A stretch of 64,000 nt of DNA from Leclercia sp. LSNIH1 (lineage in GTDB: Bacteria; Pseudomonadota; Gammaproteobacteria; Enterobacterales; Enterobacteriaceae). This document shows positions 1 through 8,023 of the stretch, piece by piece. The notes beneath the pieces are model-generated. The model saw only the letters and a program-made list of their open reading frames with translations. It did no database searches and was not told the DNA's origin. Position 1 is the first letter of the stretch. The number at the start of each line of letters is the position of its first letter. The stretch is taken from contig NZ_CP026167.1 in the NCBI RefSeq assembly GCF_002902985.1, positions 4,340,001 through 4,404,000 on the forward strand, given 5' to 3'. A program made the translations under genes and the position numbers.

Positions 1-1212
1 GAACACCTCGATGGCCCGCCGCTGATCGTCACCCGCACCGATGGCGCGACGCCGTTCCGGCTGGTGACGCACATCGGCGACGTGGGGCACACCCTTGTCG
101 CCGGGCCGACCGGCATGGGCAAGTCGGTGCTGCTCGCCATCTTGGCCATGCAGTTCCGGCGCTACTTCGGCTCGCGGATCTTCGCCTTCGACATGGGCCG
201 CTCGATGCGCGCCACCATCTTCGGCCTTGGCGGTGAGCACTATGACCTCGGCGCCGATGGCGGCATCGCCTTCCAGCCACTCGCGCGAATTGCCCACGAG
301 GGCTACCGCACCTGGGCCGCCGAATGGGTGGAGGGCCGGCTGCTGCACGAAGGCGTGACGGTCGGCCCGGACGAGAAGGCTGCCATCTGGTCGGCGCTGA
401 GAAGCCTTGCCGGTGCGCCGGTGGAGCAGCGCACCATGACCGGCTTGTCGGTGTTATTGCAGTTTAACGCGCTGCGCCAAGCGCTCGCGCCCTATGTGCT
501 GGGCGGCGCACACGGCAAGCTGCTGGACGCTGACCACGACCGGCTGGGCATGGCCGACGTGCAGGGCTTCGAGATGGAAGAACTGATGCACAGCCCGGCC
601 GCCGTGCAAGCGGTGCTGCGCTACCTGTTCGCCCGCTTCGACGAACGTTTCGACGGCGCGCCCACGCTGTTGATCCTCGATGAAGCGTGGCTGTTCCTCA
701 ATGAGCCGTCCTTCGCGGCCCGCATCCGGCAATGGCTCAAGACGCTCAGAAAAAAGAACGTCAGCGTCATCTTCGCCACGCAGTCGCTGGCCGACATCAA
801 GGACTCGACCATCGCGCCAGCCATCATCGAAAGCTGCGCGAGCAGGATCTTCTTACCTAACCCGCAGGCCACCGAGCCGCAGATTCGCACGATCTACGAA
901 GGCTTCGGCTTGAGCAGCCGCCAGATTGAGATCGTGGCGACCGCCCAGCCCAAGCGCGATTACTACTACCAGTCGCGCCTCGGCAATCGCCTGTTCGACC
1001 TCGACCTGGGGCCTGTCGCGCTCGCATTCGCGAGCGCATCCACCCCTCAAGACCAACGCGACATTGACCGCGTGCTGACGCAGGCCGGCGCTCCCGGCTT
1101 CGCCGGCGCGTGGCTGCGCCATCGCGGCCTCGGCTGGGCCGCCGACCTGCTGCCGTCCGCTCCGGCGGCAGCTTCCTTTCTCGCTTCTCAACCGCTGGAG
1201 GTTTCGCCATGA
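1..1212 (+). CDS. trbE: TrbE, conjugative transfer ATPase (C-terminal part; start outside window)
   Basis: This is the VirB4-type ATPase that powers assembly of the conjugative type IV secretion system at the inner membrane. The frame is open from base 1 and has 403 codons, so roughly half of a family member of about 800 residues is present. A Walker A motif GPTGMGKS lies at fragment residues 35-42 and a Walker B LLILDEAW near residues 224-231, followed by the conserved ATQS segment (bases 775-786). The TGA stop at 1210-1212 overlaps the ATG of trbJ, indicating translational coupling. Truncation is only by the window edge. Confidence 0.93.
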   Translation, partial: EHLDGPPLIVTRTDGATPFRLVTHIGDVGHTLVAGPTGMGKSVLLAILAMQFRRYFGSRIFAFDMGRSMRATIFGLGGEHYDLGADGGIAFQPLARIAHEGYRTWAAEWVEGRLLHEGVTVGPDEKAAIWSALRSLAGAPVEQRTMTGLSVLLQFNALRQALAPYVLGGAHGKLLDADHDRLGMADVQGFEMEELMHSPAAVQAVLRYLFARFDERFDGAPTLLILDEAWLFLNEPSFAARIRQWLKTLRKKNVSVIFATQSLADIKDSTIAPAIIESCASRIFLPNPQATEPQIRTIYEGFGLSSRQIEIVATAQPKRDYYYQSRLGNRLFDLDLGPVALAFASASTPQDQRDIDRVLTQAGAPGFAGAWLRHRGLGWAADLLPSAPAAASFLASQPLEVSP

Positions 1213-1952
1213 TGACCAAGCCCCGTTTGCTCTCTGTCTCACTCGCTGCTGTGCTGTCGGTATCGCTGTTGGCCGTGCAGCCCGCATCCGCGCTGACGGT
1301 GTTCGACCCGTCCAACTTCGTGCAGAACACGCTGACCGCCGTGCGCACGCTGGAACAGATCAACAACCAGATCAACCAGCTCCAGAACGAGGCGCAGATG
1401 TTGATGAACCAGGCCAGGAACCTGGCAAATCTCGACTTCAACATCGTCAACCGCCTGCGCTCGACGCTCGCCACCACCGAGCGCCTGATCGCCGAGGCGC
1501 GCGGCTTGGCCTACGACGTGCAGAGCATGGATGCCACGTTCGCCCGCCTGTACCCGGAACAGTACGCCTCCACCATCAGCGGCGACCGCATGGCACAGGA
1601 TGCCCGCGAACGCTGGCAGAACACCTTGAACGGCCTGCACACCGCGATGCGGATGCAGGCGCAGGTGTCGCAGAACCTCGCCCAAGACGAAAGCGCGCTG
1701 GCCGACCTCGTGAGCCAGAGCCAGTCGGCCACCGGCGCGCTGCAAGCGATGCAGGCGACGAACCAGCTCCTGGCTTTGCAGGCCAAGCAGTCGATCCAGG
1801 CGCAGCAGCTCCAGATCACGCAAGACCGGGCCGCTTCGCTGGAACTGGCGCGGCAAGCGGCGGCTATGGAGCGCGCCCGCGAAGTGCGGCGGCGCTTCCT
1901 CGGCACCGGCACGCCGTACACGCCGCAGTCCGTCAACTTCTACAACAACTGA
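1209..1952 (+). CDS. trbJ: TrbJ, conjugal transfer protein (VirB5-like)
   Basis: TrbJ is a periplasmic or minor-pilus VirB5-type component of the mating apparatus. I start it at ATG 1209, because a GGAGG at 1197-1201 sits 7 bases upstream and the start overlaps the trbE stop; ATG 1212 is a possible alternative. The 247-residue product has a signal peptide (hydrophobic residues about 8-25, ending near ASA), then a long Gln- and Ala-rich helical region typical of VirB5/TrbJ (INNQINQLQNEAQML). It is followed after 12 bases by the trbK-like gene. Family assignment is solid from motif style and operon position. Confidence 0.9.
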   Translation: MMTKPRLLSVSLAAVLSVSLLAVQPASALTVFDPSNFVQNTLTAVRTLEQINNQINQLQNEAQMLMNQARNLANLDFNIVNRLRSTLATTERLIAEARGLAYDVQSMDATFARLYPEQYASTISGDRMAQDARERWQNTLNGLHTAMRMQAQVSQNLAQDESALADLVSQSQSATGALQAMQATNQLLALQAKQSIQAQQLQITQDRAASLELARQAAAMERAREVRRRFLGTGTPYTPQSVNFYNN

Positions 1953-1964
1953 CCGGAGGCGGCC

Positions 1965-2291
1965 ATGCGATGCGCTTCCGTCCTGCTGGCCGTGCTGCTG
2001 ACCGCGTGCGGCCAGCAGCCGGCCGAGAACCTGGCCGACGCCCTGGCCGCAGATCCGGTGCGGCTCAAGGCGTTGCGCGGGCAATGCGCGGTCGACCGGC
2101 AGGCCATGGGCGAGGATGCCTGCCGCGCCGCCGCCGAAGCCTTCCGGCGGCGCTTCTTCGCCGGCCATACCGGGCCGGATGAATACAACTCGCTGGCTGA
2201 ACTCCCGCCGATTCCGCCGAGCTTCGATACGCCCGCAGATGAATTGCCAGAGGGCGCCGTTCCGCTCACTCCGCCCGAGGATTCGCCATGA
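1965..2291 (+). CDS. trbK: TrbK-like entry-exclusion lipoprotein
   Basis: The 108-residue product has a short signal peptide with lipobox LLTAC, so the mature protein is predicted to be lipid-anchored at Cys15. The rest is small, charged and Pro-rich at the C-terminus. A small lipoprotein between trbJ and trbL is normally TrbK, which in IncP plasmids prevents redundant mating into cells that already carry the element. Function is inferred from position and lipobox; the mature sequence has few conserved marks. Its TGA stop overlaps the trbL ATG at 2288. Confidence 0.72.
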   Translation: MRCASVLLAVLLTACGQQPAENLADALAADPVRLKALRGQCAVDRQAMGEDACRAAAEAFRRRFFAGHTGPDEYNSLAELPPIPPSFDTPADELPEGAVPLTPPEDSP

Positions 2292-3655
2292 ACGACGTGA
2301 CCATCATCGACCGTTTCCTCGATACGTTCTCGCGCTACATCGACTCGGGCTTCGGCTTATTGCAGGGCGAAGTGGCATTTCTCACCGCCACGCTCATCGT
2401 CATCGACATGACGATCGCTGGCCTGTATTGGGCCATGAGCCACGCCACCGGCCAGGGCGACGACGTGATCGCCAAGCTGCTGCGCAAGGTGCTCTATGTC
2501 GGCGCGTTCGCCTACATCATCGGCAACTTCAACTGGCTGGCGAGCATCGTGTTCCGCTCGTTCGCCGGCTTGGGAATCACCGCTACCGGCTCGGCCATCA
2601 CGATGGAGAACTTTCTTCAGCCGGGCCGGCTGGCGAAGACCGGCATCGACGCAGCCGCGCCGATTCTGGAACAGATCGGGGACATGGCTGGGTTCCCCGA
2701 GGTGTTCGTGAACATCGACCCTATCGTGGTTCTGTTCATCGCCTGGCTGGTGGTGATCCTCTGCTTCTTCGTGCTGGCCGTACAGCTTTTCATCACGCTG
2801 ATCGAGTTCAAACTGACTACGCTCGCCGGCTTCGTCTTGATCCCGTTTGCACTCTGGAACAAGACCTCGTTCCTCGCGGAAAAGGTGCTAGGCAACGTGG
2901 TGTCGTCAGGCATCAAGGTCTTGGTGCTGGCCGTCATCGTCGGCATTGGTTCCGGGCTGTTTGCCGAGTTCCAGGTACATCCCGACGAACCATCAATCGA
3001 CCACGCGCTGGTCGTGATGCTGGCCTCGCTCGCGCTGCTGGCGCTGGGCATTTTCGGCCCCGGTATCGCCACCGGCCTGGTGTCCGGTGCGCCACAGCTT
3101 GGTGCGGGCGCGATGGCTGGTGCTGCGGTCGGGGCTGTCGGCACCGGCGTTGCCATCGGAGCCGCCGCAACGGGAGTGGGCGGCGCCGTCATGGCTGGGG
3201 CACGAATGGCCCCGGCGGCCGCAAAGCTGGCCGGTGCCGGCGCGCGTGCCGCGACTTCGGCGGCCGGCAGTGCCCGATCGGCGTTCCAGGCCGGTTCCGC
3301 TGCGGCCGGCGGCGGTGCCAAGGGCGCGGCGGCTGGCCTCGGCAATGTCGCCAAGACCGGCGCACAAGCCGCAGGCCGCAGCGTCACCTCTGGTGCTTCC
3401 GCTGTTGGGCAGAAGGTGGCCGACTCCTTCCGCGCTGGCTGGAACGGCACAGAAGCCGGCAGCGACGGTGCTGGCCGCGGCCAGACCGCAGACGGCACCG
3501 CAGGCTCGCAGAAGCAAGAGCAACCGGCCTGGGCCAAGCGGATGCACCGCCGCCAGCAGGCTACCCATGCCGCGACCACTGCCGCCCACACGCTGCGCGG
3601 GGGCGACGGCGGCGGCTCCGGGCAAGGCCCGAGCCTGCGGGATTCCGATACCTAA
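2288..3655 (+). CDS. trbL: TrbL, polytopic mating-pair formation protein (VirB6-like)
   Basis: TrbL is the polytopic inner-membrane protein of the Trb secretion channel. The 455-residue product has several hydrophobic segments between about residues 30 and 260, including the helix around IVVLFIAWLVVILCFFVLAV, then a Gly/Ala-rich stretch (about residues 270-375) and a hydrophilic Gln/Arg-rich tail, the usual TrbL layout. The start overlaps the preceding stop by four bases. The Gly/Ala-rich low-complexity part explains several long spurious frames on both strands here. Confidence 0.92.
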   Translation: MNDVTIIDRFLDTFSRYIDSGFGLLQGEVAFLTATLIVIDMTIAGLYWAMSHATGQGDDVIAKLLRKVLYVGAFAYIIGNFNWLASIVFRSFAGLGITATGSAITMENFLQPGRLAKTGIDAAAPILEQIGDMAGFPEVFVNIDPIVVLFIAWLVVILCFFVLAVQLFITLIEFKLTTLAGFVLIPFALWNKTSFLAEKVLGNVVSSGIKVLVLAVIVGIGSGLFAEFQVHPDEPSIDHALVVMLASLALLALGIFGPGIATGLVSGAPQLGAGAMAGAAVGAVGTGVAIGAAATGVGGAVMAGARMAPAAAKLAGAGARAATSAAGSARSAFQAGSAAAGGGAKGAAAGLGNVAKTGAQAAGRSVTSGASAVGQKVADSFRAGWNGTEAGSDGAGRGQTADGTAGSQKQEQPAWAKRMHRRQQATHAATTAAHTLRGGDGGGSGQGPSLRDSDT

Positions 3656-3673
3656 CCTTCAAGGAGAACACCC

Positions 3674-4378
3674 ATGCGATTCAAACGACCGCAGGTGCGC
3701 TACGCCGATACGCCGCAGCCTGCCACCCCGTATCAAGCCGCCGCCCAGGTGTGGGACGACCGTATCGGCTCCGCCCGCGTGCAGGCGAAGAATTGGCGCC
3801 TGATGGCCTTCGGCTGTCTAGTGCTCGCGCTGTTGATGGCCGGCGGCCTGGTGTGGCGCTCGGCGCAGTCCATCGTGACGCCCTATGTCATCGAGGTCGA
3901 TCAGGCCGGGCAGGTGCGCGCTGTAGGTAAGGCCGCTACGCCGTATCGGCCCGGCGACGCGCAGATCGCGCACCACCTGGCGCGCTTCGTGACGCTGGTT
4001 CGCTCGCTGTCCATCGACCCCATCGTGGTGCGGCAGAACTGGCTCGATGCCTACGACTACACCACCGACAAGGGCGCGGCGGTGCTCAACGACTACGCCC
4101 GCACCAATGACCCATTCGCCCGCATCGGCAAGGAATCGGTAACGGTGCAAATCACCAGCGTGGTTCGCGCCAGCGACACGTCTTTCAACGTGCGCTGGAC
4201 AGAGCAGCGCTATGTCAACGGTGCGCCCGCCGGCACCGAACGCTGGAACGCCGTGCTTTCGACCGTCCTGCAAACCCCGCGTACTGAACAGCGCTTGCGC
4301 AAGAACCCATTGGGTATCTACGTCAACGGCCTGTCATGGAGCCGCGAACTGGATTCTTCCGAAGGAGCCAAACCATGA
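3674..4378 (+). CDS. trbF: TrbF, conjugal transfer protein (VirB8-like)
   Basis: TrbF is the VirB8-type bitopic inner-membrane scaffold of the channel. The 234-residue product has a short cytoplasmic N-terminus, one transmembrane helix at about residues 43-65 (LMAFGCLVLALLMAGGLVW) and a periplasmic VirB8-like domain with the segment SFNVRWTEQRY. A ribosome binding site AAGGAG lies 10-15 bases upstream of ATG 3674. The TGA stop at 4376-4378 overlaps the trbG start. Confidence 0.92.
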   Translation: MRFKRPQVRYADTPQPATPYQAAAQVWDDRIGSARVQAKNWRLMAFGCLVLALLMAGGLVWRSAQSIVTPYVIEVDQAGQVRAVGKAATPYRPGDAQIAHHLARFVTLVRSLSIDPIVVRQNWLDAYDYTTDKGAAVLNDYARTNDPFARIGKESVTVQITSVVRASDTSFNVRWTEQRYVNGAPAGTERWNAVLSTVLQTPRTEQRLRKNPLGIYVNGLSWSRELDSSEGAKP

Positions 4379-5367
4379 AACTTCGTTTCTGCCTTTACGT
4401 TTTTCCTTTGACGCTGCTGGCCCTCGCGGGCTGCGCCTCGCAGGGCAAGCCGCCGCCGTCCATCTCGCTCGACGAGCCGGTGCTGGCCCAGCCATTGCCC
4501 GAACCGCCCAAGCCCGTCGAAGTCGTCGCCGTCCCTGAACCGCTGGCGCTGCCGGCGCAGTTGAAGCCGCTGCCGGAACTCGATGAGGCCCCCGTTGCGC
4601 CGGAGCCGGCCGACGAAAAGGTGCGCGTTTCCCGTGCCAATGCAGAAGCGCGTATCGCGCCTACCCGTGAGGGCTACGTCAACGCGATTCAGGTGTGGCC
4701 GTTCACCGATGGCGCGCTTTATCAGGTCTATGCGTCGCCGGGGCGCGTGACGGTGGTTTCGCTTCAACCGGGCGAGGAACTGGTGACGGTCGCCGCCGGC
4801 GATACCGTGCGCTGGATCGTGGGCGACACGTCCAGCGGCGGCGGGGCCGATCTGCGCGTCAATGTGCTGGTCAAGCCCATCCGTTCCGGCCTGAAAACCA
4901 ATCTCGTCATCACCACCAGTCGGCGCACCTACCTGCTGGAGCTGACCTCGACCGAGAAGGCATGGATGGCGTCGGTATCCTGGGACTATCCGAAAGACCG
5001 GATGCTCGCGTTGCAGCGCCAGGCGCAGGCTGCGCAGGCGACAACGCCTGTCGATACGGGCCTGTCGCTGGACAAGATCCGCTTCCGCTACGCGGTATCG
5101 GGCAGCAACCCGCCGTGGAAGCCGCTACGCGCCTTCGATGATGGAGAGAAGGTCTATATCCAGTTTCCGGCGGGCATCGCCCAGGGCGAGTTGCCGCCGC
5201 TGTTTGTCATCGGCGCGCAGGGCGACGGGCAATTGGTGAACTACCGTTTCCGCGCGCCGTACTACGTCGTGGATCGCCTGTTCGGCGCGGCCGAACTGCG
5301 GCTGGGCGGCGACGGCGGCGACGTGGTGCGGATCGAGCGCACCGATGGCGTTGCGCGGAGGAACTGA
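4375..5367 (+). CDS. trbG: TrbG, conjugal transfer outer-membrane-associated protein (VirB9-like)
   Basis: TrbG is the VirB9-type core-complex subunit. I use ATG 4375, preceded by GGAG and overlapping the trbF stop, instead of a longer frame from 4336 that would run into trbF. The 330-residue product begins with a lipoprotein-type signal (LLALAGC), then a Pro-rich linker (about residues 25-85) and a VirB9-like beta domain with ILVKP-type strands (VNVLVKPIRSGLKTNLVITT) and a C-terminal GDVVRIER segment. trbI follows after two bases. Confidence 0.92.
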   Translation: MKLRFCLYVFPLTLLALAGCASQGKPPPSISLDEPVLAQPLPEPPKPVEVVAVPEPLALPAQLKPLPELDEAPVAPEPADEKVRVSRANAEARIAPTREGYVNAIQVWPFTDGALYQVYASPGRVTVVSLQPGEELVTVAAGDTVRWIVGDTSSGGGADLRVNVLVKPIRSGLKTNLVITTSRRTYLLELTSTEKAWMASVSWDYPKDRMLALQRQAQAAQATTPVDTGLSLDKIRFRYAVSGSNPPWKPLRAFDDGEKVYIQFPAGIAQGELPPLFVIGAQGDGQLVNYRFRAPYYVVDRLFGAAELRLGGDGGDVVRIERTDGVARRN

Positions 5368-5369
5368 CC

Positions 5370-6653
5370 ATGAGCCAGGATGACACTCCCGACCTTGCCG
5401 CGCCGCAGGCGGCGGGCAAGATCGCTCCCGAGGCGGTCGCGCTTCGCGCCCAGCCGCGCCCGGTCACGCGCCTGAATCGGCGCACGCTGGCCATCCTCGC
5501 CGGCGTCCTGGCGGTGGCCGTGCTCGGCGCGGTGATGTGGTCGCTGCAACCTCAGCGGCGCGGTGCGGGCGAGCAGACCGAGCTTTACAACGTCGATCGT
5601 GTCTCGAAGTCTGAAGGACTGGATGCGCTGCCGACGGACTACTCCAAGCTGCCGCCGGCGTTGCCGCCTGCCGTTCCCGAACTGGGGCCGCCGCTGCCGG
5701 GCGATCTTGGCCCGGCCATCGTGAAGTCGCAGCAGCCGGCGACGGCCGCCTACGCGGCCCCCGGCCACGACCCGAACGATGCTCTGCGCAAAGAAGCCGA
5801 AGCGGCCGCGGCCTCGTCCGTGTTCTTCCGCTCGGGAGGGCAGAATGCGGCGCCGGTGGCGCAGACACAGGTGGCCGCTGCGCCGGGCTTCGCCGCCAAT
5901 GCGGTGTTTGACCCGCTGGCGGCCGGGCCGGTCTCCACGGCGGCCCAGCCTGCTGACCCGACAGCGGTGCAAAACCGGCAAGACCATAAAGAGGCTTTCT
6001 TGAAAGGTGGCTCCACTGAAACCCGTAATTCCGGCAATCTGACCCTGCCAACTTCGCCGTATCAGGTCATGGCCGGAACGGTGGTCGCAGGTGCCTTGGT
6101 GACGGGGATTAAGTCGGACTTGCCCGGCGACGTGATCGCCACGGTGACGGAGCCGGTCTATGACACAGCCTCCGGGCGCTTCCTGCTGATTCCGCAGGGT
6201 TCGCGCATCCTGGGCAAATACAACAGCCAGGTCAGCTACGGGCAGAGCCGCGTTCAAGTCGTCTGGAACCGGATCATCCTGCCGGACACGTCTTCGCTCA
6301 CGCTCGACAACCTGGCCGGCACCGACCCAGCCGGCTATGCCGGGCTGGAGGACGATGTGGACTACCACTGGGGCCGCATCTTTGCCGGTGCGGCACTCAC
6401 CACGCTGCTGGGCGTCGGTGCCGAGCTGGCCGCGCCGGAGAACCGGCAGGATGGTGATCGCGTCATCATCGCTGGGCGCGACAGCGCGCAGGACAGCATC
6501 AATCAGGTCGGCCAGGAGATGACCCGGCGCAACCTCAACATCCAGCCGACCTTAACGCAACGGCCGGGCCTGCCGGTTCGCATCATCGTCAACCGGGATC
6601 TGGTGCTGCGGCGGTACCAGCCGCTGTTCTTCAACCGGGGGACTTCACGATGA
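5370..6653 (+). CDS. trbI: TrbI, conjugal transfer protein (VirB10-like)
   Basis: TrbI is the VirB10-type protein that spans both membranes and couples ATPase energy to the channel. The 427-residue product has a cytoplasmic N-terminus, a single transmembrane helix around residues 36-54 (TLAILAGVLAVAVLGAVMW), a long Pro/Ala-rich periplasmic spacer and the conserved C-terminal VirB10 beta-barrel region (YQVMAGTVVAGALVTGI, then LLIPQGSRILGKYNSQVSYG and RIILPD). It overlaps the next gene by four bases (ATGA). Confidence 0.94.
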   Translation: MSQDDTPDLAAPQAAGKIAPEAVALRAQPRPVTRLNRRTLAILAGVLAVAVLGAVMWSLQPQRRGAGEQTELYNVDRVSKSEGLDALPTDYSKLPPALPPAVPELGPPLPGDLGPAIVKSQQPATAAYAAPGHDPNDALRKEAEAAAASSVFFRSGGQNAAPVAQTQVAAAPGFAANAVFDPLAAGPVSTAAQPADPTAVQNRQDHKEAFLKGGSTETRNSGNLTLPTSPYQVMAGTVVAGALVTGIKSDLPGDVIATVTEPVYDTASGRFLLIPQGSRILGKYNSQVSYGQSRVQVVWNRIILPDTSSLTLDNLAGTDPAGYAGLEDDVDYHWGRIFAGAALTTLLGVGAELAAPENRQDGDRVIIAGRDSAQDSINQVGQEMTRRNLNIQPTLTQRPGLPVRIIVNRDLVLRRYQPLFFNRGTSR

Positions 6654-6895
6654 GCACGACCAAGAAGCTGCGGCTCGGCCCGCTGCCGAAGACCGAGAGC
6701 ACCAAGCTGACTTTCGTTTGCCCGACCAGCTTGAAAGCCGACCTCGACCGCTACGCCGCGCTACACGCGCAGGCGTATGGCGAGGCCGTTGATGCGGCGA
6801 CGCTGATCCCGCATATGCTGGAAGCGTTCATGGCGGGGGATCGAGGATTCAGGAAGGGCACGGCGACCCGCAGCACACCACCGAAGCCGCCATGA
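6650..6895 (+). CDS. DUF2274 family protein, last gene of the trb operon
   Basis: The 81-residue basic protein has the hallmark N-terminus KKLRLGPLPKTESTKLTF followed by a helix with CPTSLKADLDRYA, as in the DUF2274 proteins that follow trbI in Tn4371-like and related elements. The sequence resembles a ribbon-helix-helix type DNA-binding protein, but that is inference and no function is established. It is translationally coupled to trbI and closes the operon; a hairpin follows at 6928-6951. Confidence 0.8.
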   Translation: MSTTKKLRLGPLPKTESTKLTFVCPTSLKADLDRYAALHAQAYGEAVDAATLIPHMLEAFMAGDRGFRKGTATRSTPPKPP

Positions 6896-6927
6896 TTGCA
6901 CCGCATGCTATTCAACGGCATCCATCG

Positions 6928-6951
6928 AACGCGCAGCCCAGGCTGCGCGTT
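6928..6951 (+). terminator. Hairpin after the trb operon
   Basis: A perfect 11-bp stem (AACGCGCAGCC / GGCTGCGCGTT) with a 2-base loop lies 32 bases after the last trb-operon stop. It is followed by a pyrimidine-rich run (CTTCATTCTG) but not a clean U tract, so it may be a weak terminator. Confidence 0.5.
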
Positions 6952-7183
6952 CTTCATTCTGGATGCCGCCGAGCCTGTTGGGCTATGATGATGCGACAGG
7001 CCCGCCGTTCCTCGGCAATCCAGCACTACACAGTGCGATGCGGCTTTCTCTCCCAACGCTCCTATGTCGCTCCTAGCCGACAACGCCGCTCTTCTTCTAA
7101 GCGGCCCCGAAAGGAGCTAACCTACTGTCCCATATACGGTTTCAAGTCCTTCTTGATTTGCGCGAAAGACTTGACACCGGCAC
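6952..7183. other. End region of the conjugative element, no gene seen
   Basis: No convincing coding region is seen between the trb hairpin and the chromosomal junction. The last bases hold an inverted pair TCAAGTC (7142-7148) and GACTTGA (7168-7174), a plausible recombinase arm or core site. The junction itself falls at or beside a run of six T (7184-7189). Tn4371-like elements are reported to use T-rich 8-bp target sites; only the T run agrees here, so the recombinase class stays open. Confidence 0.5.
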
Positions 7184-7921
7184 TTTTTTGCCCGCCAGAT
7201 CGAGGCAAATTCCCCGCAGGATCTTCAGTACAAAGTCGAACACAAAGGCAATGCTGATGCCAATCGCCAGCACCCACAGCGTGGCGGTGGCCTGATTGGG
7301 CACCACCCGGTCATAGACGTTCATCACAAACAGCGGGGCGCTGAGCGCCACCAGGTTGACGAGGAAACTGGCGACCACCGCATCCAGGTAGAGGGATTTC
7401 GACAGTTTGAGCGTATCCTGGAACCAGGCTTTGGTACGCGGCAGAGTGGCCGTCGGCTGGGCATCAAACTCATGCTCCGGAGAGATAAAAATCACCCGGC
7501 CGCTGTAATTCTCCGCCAGCGTCTCTGGCGACACGGTGATCTCACCGCCCTCCGTTTCACTGGGCAGCAGCCGGACGCGCTGCTGCGCATCCCAACCAAT
7601 CAGCACCGCGGCCTGATTGTTCTTCAGCAGGAGAATGGCGGGCAGAGAGAGCGCGGTGATGTTTTCAAGCCCACGCTGCACCACCCGCGCCTTGAGCCCG
7701 GCCCGTCCGGCGGCGCGGGGGAAGGTCTCTGTCGTCAGGGTGTGGGCTGCCAGCGGCAACCCCGCGGTCAGGACGTTGCGGCTGGTGCCTATGTTATGCA
7801 ATTTACAGACGATCATCAGCGCATCCAGCAGGGGATCGTCATGGCTTTGCCGCGGATCCAGCCTGCCCTGCGCCTGCGGGGCCATCTCGATGCGATCAGA
7901 GGAGTCAATATCAGGCGTCAT
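7142..7921 (-). pseudogene. LapB-like type I secretion ATPase, N-terminal fragment interrupted by the conjugative element
   Basis: LapB-type ATPases are the inner-membrane ABC subunit that exports giant adhesins. About 246 native residues remain: a C39-peptidase-like N-terminal domain without a clear catalytic Cys (residues about 25-150), then the first two transmembrane helices (YLDAVVASFLVNLVALSAPLF and TLWVLAIGISIAFVFDFVL) and the segment ICLDLAGKK. After AGKK the frame gives 13 unrelated residues encoded by the element and stops at 7142. The remaining helices and the whole nucleotide-binding domain are missing, so the fragment cannot work alone. The rest of lapB and lapC probably flank the other end of the element. 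Confidence 0.88.
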
Positions 7922-7956
7922 TCTCTGCCTCAGTGTTCTGCGGACGGGAACCGCAG

Positions 7957-8003
7957 ATAAAAAAAGAGAGGGTTGTTGCCGTTATCTCTGCCAGCAACAA
8001 CCC
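7957..8003 (-). terminator. Intrinsic terminator after the TolC-like gene
   Basis: On the minus strand a 10-bp stem (GGGTTGTTGC at 7994-8003 paired with 7970-7979, 14-base loop) is followed by a T-rich run (CTCTTTTTTT). It lies 20 bases past the TolC-like stop and before the LapB-like start, so it should end most transcripts of the adhesin/TolC unit. Confidence 0.75.
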
Positions 8004-8023
8004 CGTCAGCCTCTCAGGGCGTC

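Larger units (their letters stand above)
1..7183 (+). mobile_element. Right end of an integrative conjugative element (Trb-type, Tn4371-like gene order)
   Basis: The stretch encodes a compact plus-strand trb operon and is visibly more GC-rich than the chromosome that follows. The order trbE-trbJ-trbK-trbL-trbF-trbG-trbI-DUF2274 is the order I know from Tn4371-like elements, where trb genes lie next to one end. The chromosomal side is recognised because a LapB-like reading frame is continuous on the minus strand down to about 7184 and then becomes unrelated residues. The left part, with integrase, relaxase and cargo, is outside the window. The exact end is uncertain by a few bases. Family assignment is from gene content only. 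Confidence 0.85.

Noticed and set aside
2116..3930. 604-codon plus-strand frame across trbL
   Set aside because: It overlaps trbK, trbL and trbF, which have clear family features, and its product is Arg-rich nonsense typical of a GC-rich shadow.
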